DNA from: Lineus longissimus | Taxonomy: Eukaryota; Nemertea; Pilidiophora; Heteronemertea; Lineidae | Reading direction: 5' to 3' | Assembly (NCBI RefSeq): GCF_910592395.1 | Contig: NC_088325.1 | Coordinates: forward strand, 5,673,501-5,737,500 | DNA: 64,000 bases | In this document: positions 50,927-61,189 of the stretch, piece after piece | How positions within the stretch are numbered: position 1 is the first letter of the stretch | Layout of the letters: each line of letters begins with the position of its first letter | The notes under the pieces: model-generated | Databases searched by the model: none | What the model saw: only the letters and a program-made list of their open reading frames with translations | Told to the model about the DNA's origin: nothing | Made by a program: the position numbers and the translations under genes

Positions 50927-51217
50927 CTACGGCACGCCAGCCTCTCGGGGCACCAACCACCCGCCCGGTACGCGAATTTCGATTAGTTTCGAGCGCAATC
51001 CTCTACTTCCTTTCGGTCGTATGTAATTGACTTCTTCTGGAGCCAGCAGGAAATGCAGTGCTCGGATGATGTTCCTGTCCCCCAGTCGTTCTCCGTCCAG
51101 CATTATTTCGTAGGAGTCGTCGTGTACATGGTTTGAGTGACGATCCATGTAGTCTCTGACAATTCTCATCAAAAACGGGTGCGCCCTTCCCACCAGGCCA
51201 GTGTACTGTTCGATCAA
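50927..51217 (-). CDS. Polinton hypothetical ORF
   Basis: A 96-codon frame including EQYTGLVGRAHPFLMRIVRD and YEIMLDGERLGDRNIIRALH. It shows normal amino-acid composition in a region where other frames are low complexity, so it is probably a real fragment. No family recognised. The adjacent frame 51498-51271 (MAATAFFENERERGFAKAAI) may be the N-terminus of the same or the neighbouring gene. Confidence 0.4.
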   Translation of the reverse strand: MIEQYTGLVGRAHPFLMRIVRDYMDRHSNHVHDDSYEIMLDGERLGDRNIIRALHFLLAPEEVNYIRPKGSRGLRSKLIEIRVPGGWLVPREAGVP

Positions 51218-51270
51218 ATTTGTTTGGTGCCACCTCCTACTGTCTTGGCTTTGTGCTAGGCCGAGCGGCT

Positions 51271-51498
51271 CTATGCAGCCCGTTTCTTGGTCGGCCCATT
51301 GTTCATGACCATTGCGTGAAGTCTACGTTCGGCGTCGGCCACCGCCGCCCGATCATCCCGCCTTCGGCCGCCCTCGACCTCGCCGCTGCTTTTCACATCT
51401 TGCTCGGCTCGATGTAGCTTGTAGAATGACCATGGAATAATGGCCGCTTTTGCGAATCCCCTCTCCCTTTCATTCTCGAAGAAGGCGGTGGCGGCCAT
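51271..51498 (-). CDS. Polinton hypothetical ORF
   Basis: A 75-codon frame starting MAATAFFENERERGFAKA, followed by PWSFYKLHRAEQDVKSSGE. Charged and non-repetitive. No family recognised. Position between packaging ATPase and capsid genes suggests a virion or assembly protein. Confidence 0.35.
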   Translation of the reverse strand: MAATAFFENERERGFAKAAIIPWSFYKLHRAEQDVKSSGEVEGGRRRDDRAAVADAERRLHAMVMNNGPTKKRAA

Positions 51499-51652
51499 TT
51501 CCTCCTTTCCCTACTTTTACCGGTGAGACTACTGATAAGCCCTCCTATGGCACTAACTGCCAGTGGGAGCAACGAACCTAGGAATCATCCGCTTTGCGCC
51601 GGTAGTTCTTTTTTCTTGCGATCGCTAGTGCCTCGCTGTTTCAGTTGGCGAA

Positions 51653-51877
51653 CTAATCTTCTGTACCTCTCTGCAGACGTCTAACTTGAGTCAGTGGCAC
51701 GTGTATGGTACGGGCGTTTACGTTGTCCACGCACTCGAGAATGGCTTGCAATTGGCCCCTGTTGGCCAACTCGAGCAGTTGTTGGCGTACCCGTTTCGCT
51801 TTGCTCGTGCATACCGTGCATTTGTTCGAACGCCGCCCTCCGTTTATCAAAAATAAGGGCCCTCTCGCTCCCGTCAC
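51653..51877 (-). CDS. Polinton hypothetical ORF
   Basis: Contains RQQLLELANRGQLQAILECV and HVPLTQVRRLQR, a regular helical-looking pattern. No family recognised. Between this and the ATPase gene (51900-52620) I see only short broken frames. Confidence 0.35.
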   Translation of the reverse strand: MTGARGPLFLINGGRRSNKCTVCTSKAKRVRQQLLELANRGQLQAILECVDNVNARTIHVPLTQVRRLQRGTED

Positions 51878-52627
51878 AGGCCTATTTTTCTGCCCTTCAC
51901 TTCTTCCCCGATGAAATGAAATGAAAAGTCGGATTTGGGCTGCTTTCTAACGAGATTTTTTTATTGTTTTTCAGTACTGCACTAGAATAACTTCCATCCC
52001 CAGGATAATAGCATATAATAGCTGAACGTTCTAAACTCCGAACTTGGGTGTAATGCACGTGAACGCCGAGGGCAGGCACCCGACGGTTTTATTGGATGGC
52101 GGCAGGGCTGGTCGGTTATGCGCCGGCGCGCGCCAATGTGGAGAAGGGTCAATAAAATTGATAAATCCCTCGGCCAGAGAGCAACGTTTCCTCTCCGCCG
52201 CACCACTGGCGTCTCCACCGTCACCGCATTCCCTCCTTCACCCGCCGCACAGCCTTTGAACCGGCGGTGGTTGCATGCCTCCCTACCGTGTGTTCCGCGC
52301 TCGTTTGGACGTTCGGCAGGCCCGTCTTCAACGGATGCATAAAACATAATACGGAAGTCAATGTCCCGGCCCCGATGATTCTCAAAACGCTAGTCCCACT
52401 CCCGCCGCTCCACTCACTCTCGCCGGCCGAAAAAAGTTCTTTCTAGCCGGTGGCTACAGTTGCTCGCGAATTTTCCCTCCCTCTCCGGTGTTAATTCCTC
52501 CTTGTACATCTCGTTTCATCCACATCCCCCCCCCCCCGCCTTGTCTTCCGCCTTGGCTAACCCTTCTCTTCTCTTGCCGCTGCTGCTGACTCCCGCGTAA
52601 GGCACATAGGCGAGTTACCGTTTTTTA

Positions 52628-53369
52628 CTAAACAGATCCCTCGAAATCGCGCTTCTTTGGGCGTTTTTTGGCGCCCGTCCACGAACAGATAGCCGTGTGT
52701 GGTTCTTGGGGGGCTTGTTCATAGATACGAATGAACGTTTTCGGACTCGACGGCAGCAGGCGTTGTGCCAGATGCAACCCTGCCGACTGGTCCAGGGGGC
52801 TCTCTAACAAGACCAAGTAGTCGGCGCAGCATTGCCAATCTACTCTTTTCCTAATGGAAGGGATTCTGTGGCAAGACTATCCAGCTGACGTTTTGATATT
52901 GGCATTGGGTGCTGACCAGACGAATAATGTCCCCGCTGTTCGAGACGTTTTGCAACAGGTCGTCAAAAATTAGCAATCCGTGTCGTTTCTTGCCGCTGGT
53001 CGGATATACCGATTCGATGTAGTCATCTAGGTTGTCTGGCAGGCCAGGCGCTGTCTTAACGATACCCTACTGGTTCAATTGGTCGACGGCCGCGGTGCGT
53101 TCCCCGTACAACCAGTGGATGTAGTCGAAATGGCCGGCGATCAAGCGTTCTCTATTGCGCAGCAAACGCATGGCGAAGGAAGTTTTTCCCGTTAGTGGCG
53201 GGCCGACGCAAATCATGCCGAAACCTCGTTTGATTCTGGCTTCGAATGGGCCCGCCATCGAGTGGCGCTCCTGTCCCAGCTCATCGCCGTCTTCTCCGAC
53301 CTCACTATTACTGGCTCTATTCTTGTCATCCATATCTTCGTTTCTCCCTCCTCGCCCCTGCCCCCTCAC
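52628..53369 (-). pseudogene. Polinton packaging ATPase (FtsK/HerA type), with stop
   Basis: Walker A is GPPLTGKTSFAMRLL (about 53170-53215). Walker B is GLLIFDDLL (about 52955-52985). The C-terminal part is LHLAQRLLPSSPKTFIRIYE (52628-52816). An in-frame TAG follows VDQLNQ at 53067 and further frame problems lie near 52820. Family knowledge: this ATPase pumps DNA into Polinton/adintovirus capsids and sits next to the integrase or capsid genes. Confidence 0.75.
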
Positions 53370-53382
53370 AGGTTTTTCGTTG

Positions 53383-54250
53383 TTATCGACCGCGGACGTT
53401 TCCCAAATGATCGGCCGGAATCCAGTGGTCGTGCGAGCTTGGCCAGCCTCGATAGTGCACGAAATAATCCTTCTTTTTCCCTCCTCGTCGGGTTTTCAGC
53501 ACGTCCACCAGGAAAGCGTGCCGCTCGTCCAGCCGCCGTATCCCCTGTATTTCAAACTCGTAAAAACTGCCCTCAAGTAGCTCCCCCTCTTCGTCGCGCA
53601 GCTTGTACATTTGCGGCACGGTGTTCTTTCTGTGGGCGACGATGAAGTATTCTCGCGAAAATATCGGTGTAAACCCTTTTTCGAACGTGCCCCGAATCTG
53701 GCTGATGCGCACCGTGTCTCCCAGGTTGTGGTTGAATCGTTTTCGTGTTTTGGCAAACTCTTTTCCGTACAAATATTGCCAGAGTGCCCGTTCATTTTCC
53801 TTGTTCACCCGATTTGGGAGGAATTTGAATGGTTCTGTGCCTGGCATTATTGTAACCGGTTATGATTTTCTGTAGGTCGTCTAGGTAGCGGTAGTCTTTA
53901 TATTTGGTGATCATCCGAAAGAGTTTGTTTTGCAAGGTTCGATTAAAGTCCCTCTACACCGAGAACAATTTGATACCGCGTTTCTTCAGCACCTCCAGTG
54001 TGGGCCCATTGTGAAACTCGTTTCCCTGGCCTGTCTGGACAAATCGTGGCCTGAGCTGCTCCCGGTCGAGTAAATGGGCAATGGCCCGGCTGACCTCTAC
54101 GGCACTTTTATTCAGCAGTGGAACTGCGTAGGCCTTGTGCGAAAAAACATCGATGACGGTCAGCAAGTATTCTACGCCATCGTTCTATCGTTTCAAATTT
54201 TGCAGCGATACCAGATCCATTTGTAATTGGTAATCTAGCGGGTCTGCTGT
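53383..54250 (-). pseudogene. Polinton retroviral-type integrase with chromodomain, inactivated
   Basis: Core domain pieces in order are YQLQMDLVSLQN (first Asp), TVIDVFSHKAYAVPL, and RPRFVQTGQGNEFHNG, where Gly replaces the second catalytic Asp. Then come DFNRTLQNKLFRMITKYKDY and the C-terminal region with a chromodomain (FLVDVLKTRRGGKKKDYFVH, YRGWPSSHDHWIP). In-frame stops lie at about 54190 and 53954. The 53847-53383 C-terminal frame itself is intact. Confidence 0.8.
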
Positions 54251-54405
54251 CGGTCATCTGGTGGCCGTGTAGAGTGGCCTGAGTTGCTTTGCCCCAGCTT
54301 TTCGTTTCGGCTACCAGGTAATCGTGTACGAATTGGCTAATGAATCCTTGGCTATAGGCATGCTCCGTAAAGGGTAAAGAGCTGAATAAGTTTCTGTCCC
54401 TCATT

Positions 54406-54700
54406 TCAGCACCTACCCGCCGTTGCCTTTGCAAAGAACGAGTCGATTTCAGTGACGATGTGCAACTGACAGAAGCCAAAGTTTTCTCGTGGGTTCTGGT
54501 AGGCTAGCGCTGGAGGCCGAAATAATTTGTACTGATTGTAGCATTCGACGCCTTCGTCTATGAAGTCTATGGTGAAGAGCCTCGGATAGGGCTCGTTGGC
54601 GCCAAAGGTTTCTGAAGTCATTTAACAACGTGCTCTTTCCGGCGCCCATCACTCCTTCGGCGGGCTCGTTCTTTGGGCACTCGGTTTTGGTCGTTGCCAT
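54406..54700 (-). pseudogene. Deoxynucleoside-kinase-like P-loop ORF in the Polinton, frameshifted
   Basis: Starts MATTKTECPKNEPAEGVMGA and continues GKSTLLNDF, a P-loop of the form GxxGAGKST. A frameshift near 54620 leads to NEPYPRLFTIDFIDEGVECY, NQYKLF and ALAYQNPRENFGFCQLHI. The spacing P-loop, E-x-V-E-x-x-N/W, Y-x-NP-x-x-x-x-F-x-x-Q is that of the dNK/thymidine kinase 2 family. The lid and C-terminus are not found. Kinases are not part of the usual core Polinton set. Some other P-loop NMP kinase is possible. Confidence 0.45.
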
Positions 54701-54732
54701 TTTTCTCCTTTGGTGGCGGTCCTGCGTTAGTT

Positions 54733-55530
54733 TTAGTTAATCGGTGCGGCACTTTCTCTGGGCACAGTGGAGGGCTGGCCGCCACTTGGAGGGTCGTCTA
54801 CCGGGAATTTTTCTCCCCGCACCGGCCGACAAATGCAGCAGGTACTTTCACAGGTCACGTCTTGCAGATTTGCATCCACGCAGCCGTCCAATTGTTCTTG
54901 TTGTCTCCTCTTGGCGCCCTGCTCTCTGCCGTCTCGCTCCATCACGCCGCCGCTATTACTCGAGTTGTTGTTTTTTATGACTTTCCCTCCCGCACCGACG
55001 CCACCCTCCGCCCATTCTCGATGTTTTTGTACATTTGAGCTCGCTCCCACCGCAGACTTTAGTTTGCCATCCGCCACAGCCGCCGCTGTCGTTCTCCGCA
55101 AGGCCTTTTTTGTTAAGTTTCTTGCCGTGGCTGAGTGCGGCTACCGCTTGGTGCTTGGCGCTCGCCAATGTCACTTCTTCGTTGACTAACTCCTCGTCTG
55201 GCGCCTCATCGGAGTCGCTGACCAATTCGTCGTCGCCAACACTTCTTTCTTGTTGCCACTTCTGCGGGTCTGTCCATTCATCGTCACAGCCGGGAAGGAA
55301 CTCCTCCTACTCGCCACCACCAATACGGGCCACAGCCATAGCCCCCTTCGTCGTTGCCGGCGATGGGCCTGTAAACCCGCCTTGGGCCGTTCCGCACATC
55401 TGCTCGGCATTGATGGCCAATTTTTCTGCTTTGTTCACTCCTTCGCTGCTGCCCGTATCTCCTGGGCTTTTTGGTTCATCAAGCCGGCCATGTCCTCGAT
55501 GTTTAAACTAACGCTCTTGCCACCGCCATA
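54733..55530 (-). other. Polinton interior, broken frames, unassigned
   Basis: Several short minus-strand frames (for example LQDVTCESTCCICRPVRGEK near 54830, and SDSDEAPDEELVNEEV near 55200) suggest one or two decayed acidic/Cys-containing proteins. The plus-strand open frames here are explained by G+C-rich composition. Confidence 0.35.
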
Positions 55531-55733
55531 AAGTGAAACCAGGTGTTCCCCTGGAAGCGGGTGACGCTGACGTTCAGTCGCTGGCTTATCTCTACGAATA
55601 CTCGAGTTCTAGGTTGTCGGGGCCACTGGCCCTGCTGACGTTGCTGTTGCTGCTGCGGGTATTGTCGCGATACTAACTGTCCAAATCTGCCCCCTCTTCT
55701 GTCGCCTCTCCCGCCATCCCCTCCTGACGCCAC
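55503..55733 (-). CDS. PC4-like nucleic-acid-binding ORF (tentative)
   Basis: A Gly/Arg/Gln-rich N-terminus is followed by RVFVEISQRLNVSVTRFQGN and TWFHF, which resembles the ssDNA-binding core of transcriptional coactivator PC4 (VSVRxFxGxxxxxI). The frame is 76 codons. A DNA-binding role beside PolB would be sensible. The match is short. Confidence 0.35.
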   Translation of the reverse strand: MASGGDGGRGDRRGGRFGQLVSRQYPQQQQQRQQGQWPRQPRTRVFVEISQRLNVSVTRFQGNTWFHFMAVARALV

Positions 55734-55855
55734 CGCTACTGTTGGTTGATGCGAGTACTTTTTTTCTTGATGCCTCGTGTTCTTTTCGCATTCGTTACTA
55801 CTCTCCAGCCGCGAATGCCCGTCACAGTTCCTTTTTTTTCCTTCTCGATTGTCGC

Positions 55856-56647
55856 CTAGTCATCCCCGGTGCCGTTGCTGTTATTTCTGAGGCGCACCTG
55901 AAGTCCCCATAGGCCAGTGTGCTCAGCCCGTCGTCGCAAATTCACCATTTTGTCATCCAGACAAGACACACCTTTTTTCTTCACTTCGGCCGTGTACAAT
56001 TCGTGCTTTTCAGATCTGATCGTCTTCAATTGACACGTGTGCGTTTGCTCGGGTGCGTACAGTGCTCGTTTGTAGTCGTCGTAGAACAATTTTCGCCACC
56101 GCAGTCTTCCCTGTACTCTTGGCTTTCACGATTCGTTTGCGTTCCAAAAATCGAAACGTGTAAATGTTGAGCCTTATGCCCACAAAGCCGGTGATCACTT
56201 GCTCCGGGTATTCCACTTTGAATGTGCCTTTCACCTTCTTGTTCAGTTCGCTGTACTACGGGTGTGTTTTGGACAGGTTCGAAAAGGTCTCGGCAAAAAC
56301 ATCCAAAGGATTTCGCCCGAAACCAAGTAGGCCAGACTGTCCGTGTCCGTCACCAAGGGGCGACATTTATCCGGCCCTCCCAGCACGGGCAGCGTGTAAT
56401 TGTAGTGGAAGCGGTACATGTGCAACTTGAAGAGTTCCAAGACTGTGAATCCCACCACCAGGGCATTTCGTATCTCGATCACTGCGGGCGGCAGTTGAAT
56501 GCCGACAAGCTGCCAGTCGTAGAACGTCACCGATTTGAAATTTGGTTCGGCCGTTTGTTCGAGAAACCGCTCCTCGTTGTGCTCCAATTTCATATTGATA
56601 TATTTGCTCTTGTCCAAAAGCAGCTGCCCGTAAGTGCTGTTGAGCAT
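55856..56647 (-). pseudogene. Polinton family B DNA polymerase, C-terminal part
   Basis: Motif B-like MLNSTYGQLLLDKSKYINMK is at the start, then PLVTDTDSLAYLV (motif C, D-T-D-S), FKVEYPEQVITGFVGIRLNI, and a C-terminal segment with DDYKRALYAPEQTHTCQLKT and HELYTAEVKKKGVS. Three frames are needed, so there are at least two frameshifts. The exonuclease and motif A regions are missing; the gene is cut at about 56650, next to a microsatellite. Confidence 0.8.
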
Positions 56648-56670
56648 CAGTTTCCTGAATATGAGATAGG

Positions 56671-56712
56671 AGAAATGAGAAATGAGAAATGAGAAATGAG
56701 AAATGAGAAATG
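56671..56712. repeat. Microsatellite (GAAATGA)6
   Basis: Six perfect 7-bp units at the truncated end of the Polinton PolB gene. Confidence 0.9.
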
Positions 56713-57969
56713 AGAATATGAGAAGGGAAATCCTTTAGGGGATAGGCCATATGTGGTGACGGAAGTTTTTTCTGTCGGTTCCTGCGGGTAACAGGCAGGA
56801 GGTGGGATGCGTTGGAATCCTTGATCAGGGTCAGTTTAGTAAGACCAGATAGGGGGTCGTTAGAAAGGTTTGGGCTGAGAATGAAGGGAAAGAGAGAGAG
56901 ATTGAGGGAAGATAGCGAAAGAATGGATGTGATAAATGGTTTTGTTGTTTAGTGAGAATATTCCAGTCGGAAAGGGTCATTAAGAAGGGCCAGGTCAGCG
57001 GCACATCGAATGTATAGGCCAAAGATGTAGATTTAGGCATTGTGTTGGTAAGAAGGGCGTGATATGTAGGTCAAGGTCGCAGGCTAGGATATAAGTCCAG
57101 CCGTTGGTTTTGGGCAGTTTGCTGCTGGAATATTTATTTCTTCAAGCAGTAACAAGATCTTTCACATAGTTTTTTGAGCTATTTGATAGTTGGGTAGGAT
57201 TAGGCCTAGGTTAGGGCTGCAAGGGAATAATAGGGCGGGGCGGGCCAATAGTGTGGAAAATAAGGAGTATTGGGGATTAGTGGTCGTAAGACTAATTACG
57301 GCCAGCCCAGGTTTTTCGGGGAATTATGTATTGAGAGTTGGTCGAAGCAAGGTCAGGGGAAATTGATTCAGGGGGCTCGGCTAAAGGAATGTTTGGGTAG
57401 TCGGTTCTTTGGTCGGGAGATTTTTCTTGGAAATATGGTCAGGTAATAAGGCTTACAACAAATATGTCAGGCCTCGGACGTAGTTTGGTGGCTTAGTATG
57501 GGGTGAGATTAGTAGAGCCGGATTTTTTTGTCCAATGAGAGGACGGGAACGCGGTGAATGTCGGGAATAGTTGACTATTTTGGTTGAAAAGCAGAGTTGT
57601 CGTGAGTTCTGGATCACTTGCCAATTTTCGCTTCATCATGATGGAGTCCCTAGCATCAGGTTTGAGTTTGTCTGGGTCAAAGGTGTGGCTCAAGGATCGG
57701 CACTCATTGAAATGTCGGGATGTAGTGCCGGAGGTTCTAAGACTGCAGTCGCTGGACGCCGACGACTCGGCTCCGGAGGAGTAGGCCAGTACGTCAAGGA
57801 AGTACCCGATATCCACGTTCAGCGAGGTCGAGGTGGAGATGCAGTTCAAAACCATTACGGGTTACAGAATCATGGCGAGTCTTCGTTGTTGTCGGGGTTG
57901 TTCGTAGTTAGGGGGGGGTTGAGGGTGCCTATGGTTGAGGGTAGAGATTTTGGCATGGCAGTTGACTGA
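56713..57969. other. No gene seen; probable 5' region of the downstream retroelement
   Basis: Open frames on both strands at 57493-57969 have no recognisable domain. The region could be the 5' UTR or terminal repeat of the retroelement, but I did not find its repeat partner. Confidence 0.35.
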
Positions 57970-58900
57970 ATGTTTCTGTTGGCGATTATGGATATGGGGC
58001 GGAAATCACCGTCTTTCGAGAACAAGAGGCTGGCCTTGCACTGCGCGGTCTTGACGGCAAACGAGGCGGGCGCCCCGGACGAGCAGATGGTGACGAAAGC
58101 GGCAGAGAAGGACAAAGATAAAGCCACCAAGGGCAAGAGCAACGAAAAGGAAGGAAAGGAAGAAAAGACGGGGAAAAGACAGCTAAAAGGGTAATTATGG
58201 TTGAGATACATTAGGTATTTTACTATTAGTGCCTAACTAGCGGGTCATGTTGAAATAAGGTTATTTTTGTTTCAATTTCCAGCCGGTTGCAGACACCGAG
58301 GAGGAGCAGGGGGAGACCGATATGATCGCAGTGGTGGAAAATGAACTCAAAAGATTGAAGGAGTCTCACGGTGACGGGGGAGTTGACTACGCACTTGAGC
58401 AGGTGAGGACCCTTGCGTTGAGGTCGTCTACAGATAATGGCATTCTAATGGCGGCAATGGAGAATCTTCACGACGCCGCCGTCAGTGCAGTCCATGCTGA
58501 GGCACCACTTTCTAAGATGACTCTAAAGGCGTGTAGGGAGAATGACGATACGGGGTTTCCCCTGCACGGCCTGATTACGAAACTGATCGGGGATGACACT
58601 GCCAAAAAGACGCAGACAACTATTGAAGCGTGGCAGAAGTCTGCCAGAAAGGCAGAGAAGCTGAAGCTGGATAAAGGCGAGAAAACGAAAGCGACCAAAG
58701 GCGAAGTCGACAGGCCCTTCAATGGTCATTGGGGAAATAGCTACCGTCCACGAGGAGGTAGGGGAAACTTTAGGGGTGGAAGGGGCTTTGGAAGGGGAGT
58801 GTGTTTTATCTGTAAAGGTTCAGATCATTACATGAGCAGTTGTCCTAGCAATTCCTATCCGCGGCAGGGTGTTACTCCGAAAAAGGAAAGTGGGGACTGA
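57970..58900 (+). CDS. Gag-like protein with CCHC zinc knuckle, possibly spliced
   Basis: A first frame 57970-58194 (Lys/Glu-rich tail) and a second frame 58322-58900, which ends in an RG-rich segment (RPRGGRGNFRGGRGFGRG) and the knuckle CFICKGSDHYMSSC (C-x2-C-x4-H-x4-C). Between them AAAAGG|GTAATT (about 58191) and ttcaatttccag (about 58282) make a plausible intron that would fuse the frames. The 58322-58900 frame is intact. Gag would bind the element RNA. Confidence 0.6.
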
Positions 58901-59221
58901 GTAGGTTATACGGATTTGGTAGGGTGGCAGGTTGGGGTAGGTAGTTGGTAACGGTTCCTTGATGTGATGGCTGGAGGTCTGCCGTTGTTCGGGCTGGTTG
59001 GTTAGGTTATCGTTTTTTTCTTATGATATTTGTCTCAGGAGTAGAGTATACTCGGGTATTATCGTCAGAGTCCTTGACTTCTCTGCTGTCCGGGAACACT
59101 GATGCCTTTTGGGATTTTTTTCCACCTTGGGGCAAGCAGGGAGCCTTTATAGTAGAATCGGTATGAGTTTGTGAGCTTGAAAGAAGTTATTAATTTAGGG
59201 AAGTGAGGGTCAAAGTCAACT

Positions 59222-60480
59222 TTGGTTTTTGTTTGTACGTTTCAGATGCGGGTACAAGAGGTGCCTCGTTGGGAACTTGACTGTGAGTTTAATCCATTAG
59301 TGTGTTTGTCCGAAATAAGGACTCCGCGTTATGTCGACTATGAGGGCAGACCGGTGCCCTCCCGTCAGCTAGACTTAAAAGAGATGTTGTGTCGTAACTG
59401 GGAACTTTGTGTTGATAACTGGGAACTGCTGTTAAAGGATCTGACTCTGCGTGACCCGCAGTGTTTCGTGGCGGGGCAGCTGCAGTCAGAGTTGGTAAAT
59501 TGGGAGATGTTGCTGGATTTTGTAGATGATGATCAGTCGGAAACAGTGAGGGGTTGGATTTGAAATGGGATCAACGTACTGGATTTTTTCAAACCATATA
59601 AGGGGGTTTACAATGGGATCAAGCTGAATGCAGATACCCCTCCTTCGTGCATCTTTAGTAATTTCGGAAATTGTGAAAGTTTTAAGGATGAGATTAGCGA
59701 ACATTTGCAGGAGGGTTTGATGAACTAGTGGGGAAAGTTGGAGAAGTTCGGCCCCCCAATTTAGTTATGCCACTGTTGATGATCAAGGGGTCGCGAAAGA
59801 ATCGGTTGTGTCACGATGAACGTTATCTGAATTTGTTCATGCAACACAGACCGTTTTCGTTAGAAGGGCTATCTTTGATTCCCGGGTTGCTTGAGCCGGG
59901 GGATTTCATGGCGTCTTCGGACGAAAAGTCCGCGTACATGGGTATTCGGTTGTCGCAGGAGTCGAGGAAATATTTTGGACTGGAATTTGGTGGGTACTAC
60001 TTTCAGTATACGGTGCTACCGTTCGGTTGGAGTATTTCCCCGTTTGTTTACCAAACAACGGGCATGCACGTTACTTCGTTCCTGCGTATGAAGGGTGTCA
60101 TAACAACTCAATACTTAGATGATCGATTCTTAAGCCCTTTGGTGGGGGCTGGTGGGTCAGGTGTGCAGAAAACAGGCCTATCGATTTATTTTAATGCGGC
60201 AACTCTTACGCTGTTGGGCTTTACCATCGAGTTCCTAAAGACTGTGTGGTTTCCTCTCTTACAATTACACTGAGCACCCGGGGTTTATTGTGCATGCTGA
60301 CTCTAGGCATTTTGAGATTCATGAGGCCAAAAAAATTGCATTTAGGACACTTACGGAGACAGTCTTGGACTCGGACAATGTGCCGGTGAAACTACTTCAG
60401 AAATTTATGGGAAAATGTGTCTCGTTTAGTTTGTTTGTGCCGGCGGCAAAACTAGACATCCGAGTGATGGCTAGGGAGGT
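59222..60480 (+). pseudogene. Retroelement reverse transcriptase, inactivated
   Basis: An N-terminal frame (59222-59563) is followed by TGA and, at about 59726, TAG plus a frameshift. The RT core is NRLCHDERYLNLF, MASSDEKSAYMGIRLS, YFQYTVLPFGWSISPFVYQ and the catalytic QYLDDRFL (YLDD codons at 60112-60123). A frameshift near 60240 leads to the 60290-60487 thumb/connection segment (LLQKFMGKCVSFSLFVPAAK). Key Asp residues remain, but the gene is dead by stops. Confidence 0.8.
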
Positions 60481-60505
60481 TAGCTAGGCGGGAAAATCTG
60501 GTAGC

Positions 60506-61189
60506 TTGATTCCTATAGTGGGGGAATTGAAGGAGGATATTGTTTTCTGGCGTTGTTTAGATGACCATGTCAATTGGGTGAAGTGGCGAGAAGAACATCA
60601 TACGGAGCTGCATCTCGCGACGGATGCGAGTGGATTTGGTTGGGGTGCCTATTTATCGGACGAGGTCGTCATAAGGGATTTCTGGGCGAAGGATGATTCT
60701 AGGCCAATTCATCTTAAGGAGGCAGAGGCCCTTCTAAAACCATTACAGGCGATCCCAGATGTTATCGCCAACAAGTGAGTAGAGGTTTGGGTTGATAACC
60801 AGGCTCTCATGAAATCTTGGGAGAACCGAGGTAGCAAGGATTTGGCGTTGGTTAAGATAATCAAGGCTATATATCTGTGGGTGGCCAAAGAGAATTGTGA
60901 TTTGAGATTGGTGTATGTCCGTTCGGCCCTGAATCCGGTTGACGCTCCGTCTCGGGCTATATCCTTGTCAGATTCGCGGCTTTCTCGATCGGCTTGGGGC
61001 AAGATAGAAGCTCTCTTCGGCCCGCATACTTTTCGTTGTTTCGGTTTTTTGGTTTTGTTGGGAGAATGGTGTGGTTCGGGTTTTTCTATAAGTGTTGGGT
61101 GTGGGAAGTGTAAACACTTAGAGTGCAAAAGATGGTCCGCAGTGAGTACTGGGACAAAGGGGAAGTTCACCATTCTTCCCATCTCCTAA
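60506..61189 (+). pseudogene. Retroelement RNase H domain, one stop
   Basis: LHLATDASGFGWGAYLSD (first Asp), IHLKEAEALLKPL (Glu), then a TGA at 60776, then VDNQALMKSWENRG (second Asp) and RSALNPVDAPSRA (final Asp). All four metal-binding positions are present, with only the stop between. The frame then runs to 61189 with Cys-rich CGKCKHLECKRW. Confidence 0.78.

Larger units (their letters stand above)
46985..56660 (-). mobile_element. Polinton/Maverick (adintovirus-like) element, broken and truncated
   Basis: About 9.7 kb of G+C-rich sequence in which minus-strand fragments of the Polinton gene set follow one another: protein-primed PolB (56647-55856), PC4-like ORF (about 55700), kinase-like ORF (54700-54406), chromodomain integrase (about 54250-53383), FtsK/HerA-type packaging ATPase (53369-52628), small unassigned ORFs, capsid-like protein (48309-47140) and the start of an adenain-like protease (47154-46985). 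Almost every gene has stops or frameshifts. No Polinton terminal inverted repeats were found. The PolB N-terminus and the protease body are missing, so both ends are lost. A Foldback-like element is inserted at 48829-50368. Confidence 0.85.
57970..61189 (+). mobile_element. Decayed tyrosine-recombinase-type (DIRS-like) retroelement
   Basis: Order Gag (zinc knuckle), RT, RNase H on the plus strand. After RNase H the sequence NPVDAPSRAISLSDSRLS and WGKIEALFGPHTF follows the pattern seen at the RNase H exit of DIRS/Ngaro-type elements. No retroviral integrase, no LTR pair and no tyrosine recombinase were found, so the 3' part is missing. Class is inferred from RT/RNase H style. Confidence 0.6.

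Noticed and set aside
57571-57969. 132-codon plus-strand frame and the overlapping minus frame 57493-57855 as genes
   Set aside because: Neither has a recognisable domain, and they overlap on opposite strands. More likely the retroelement leader.
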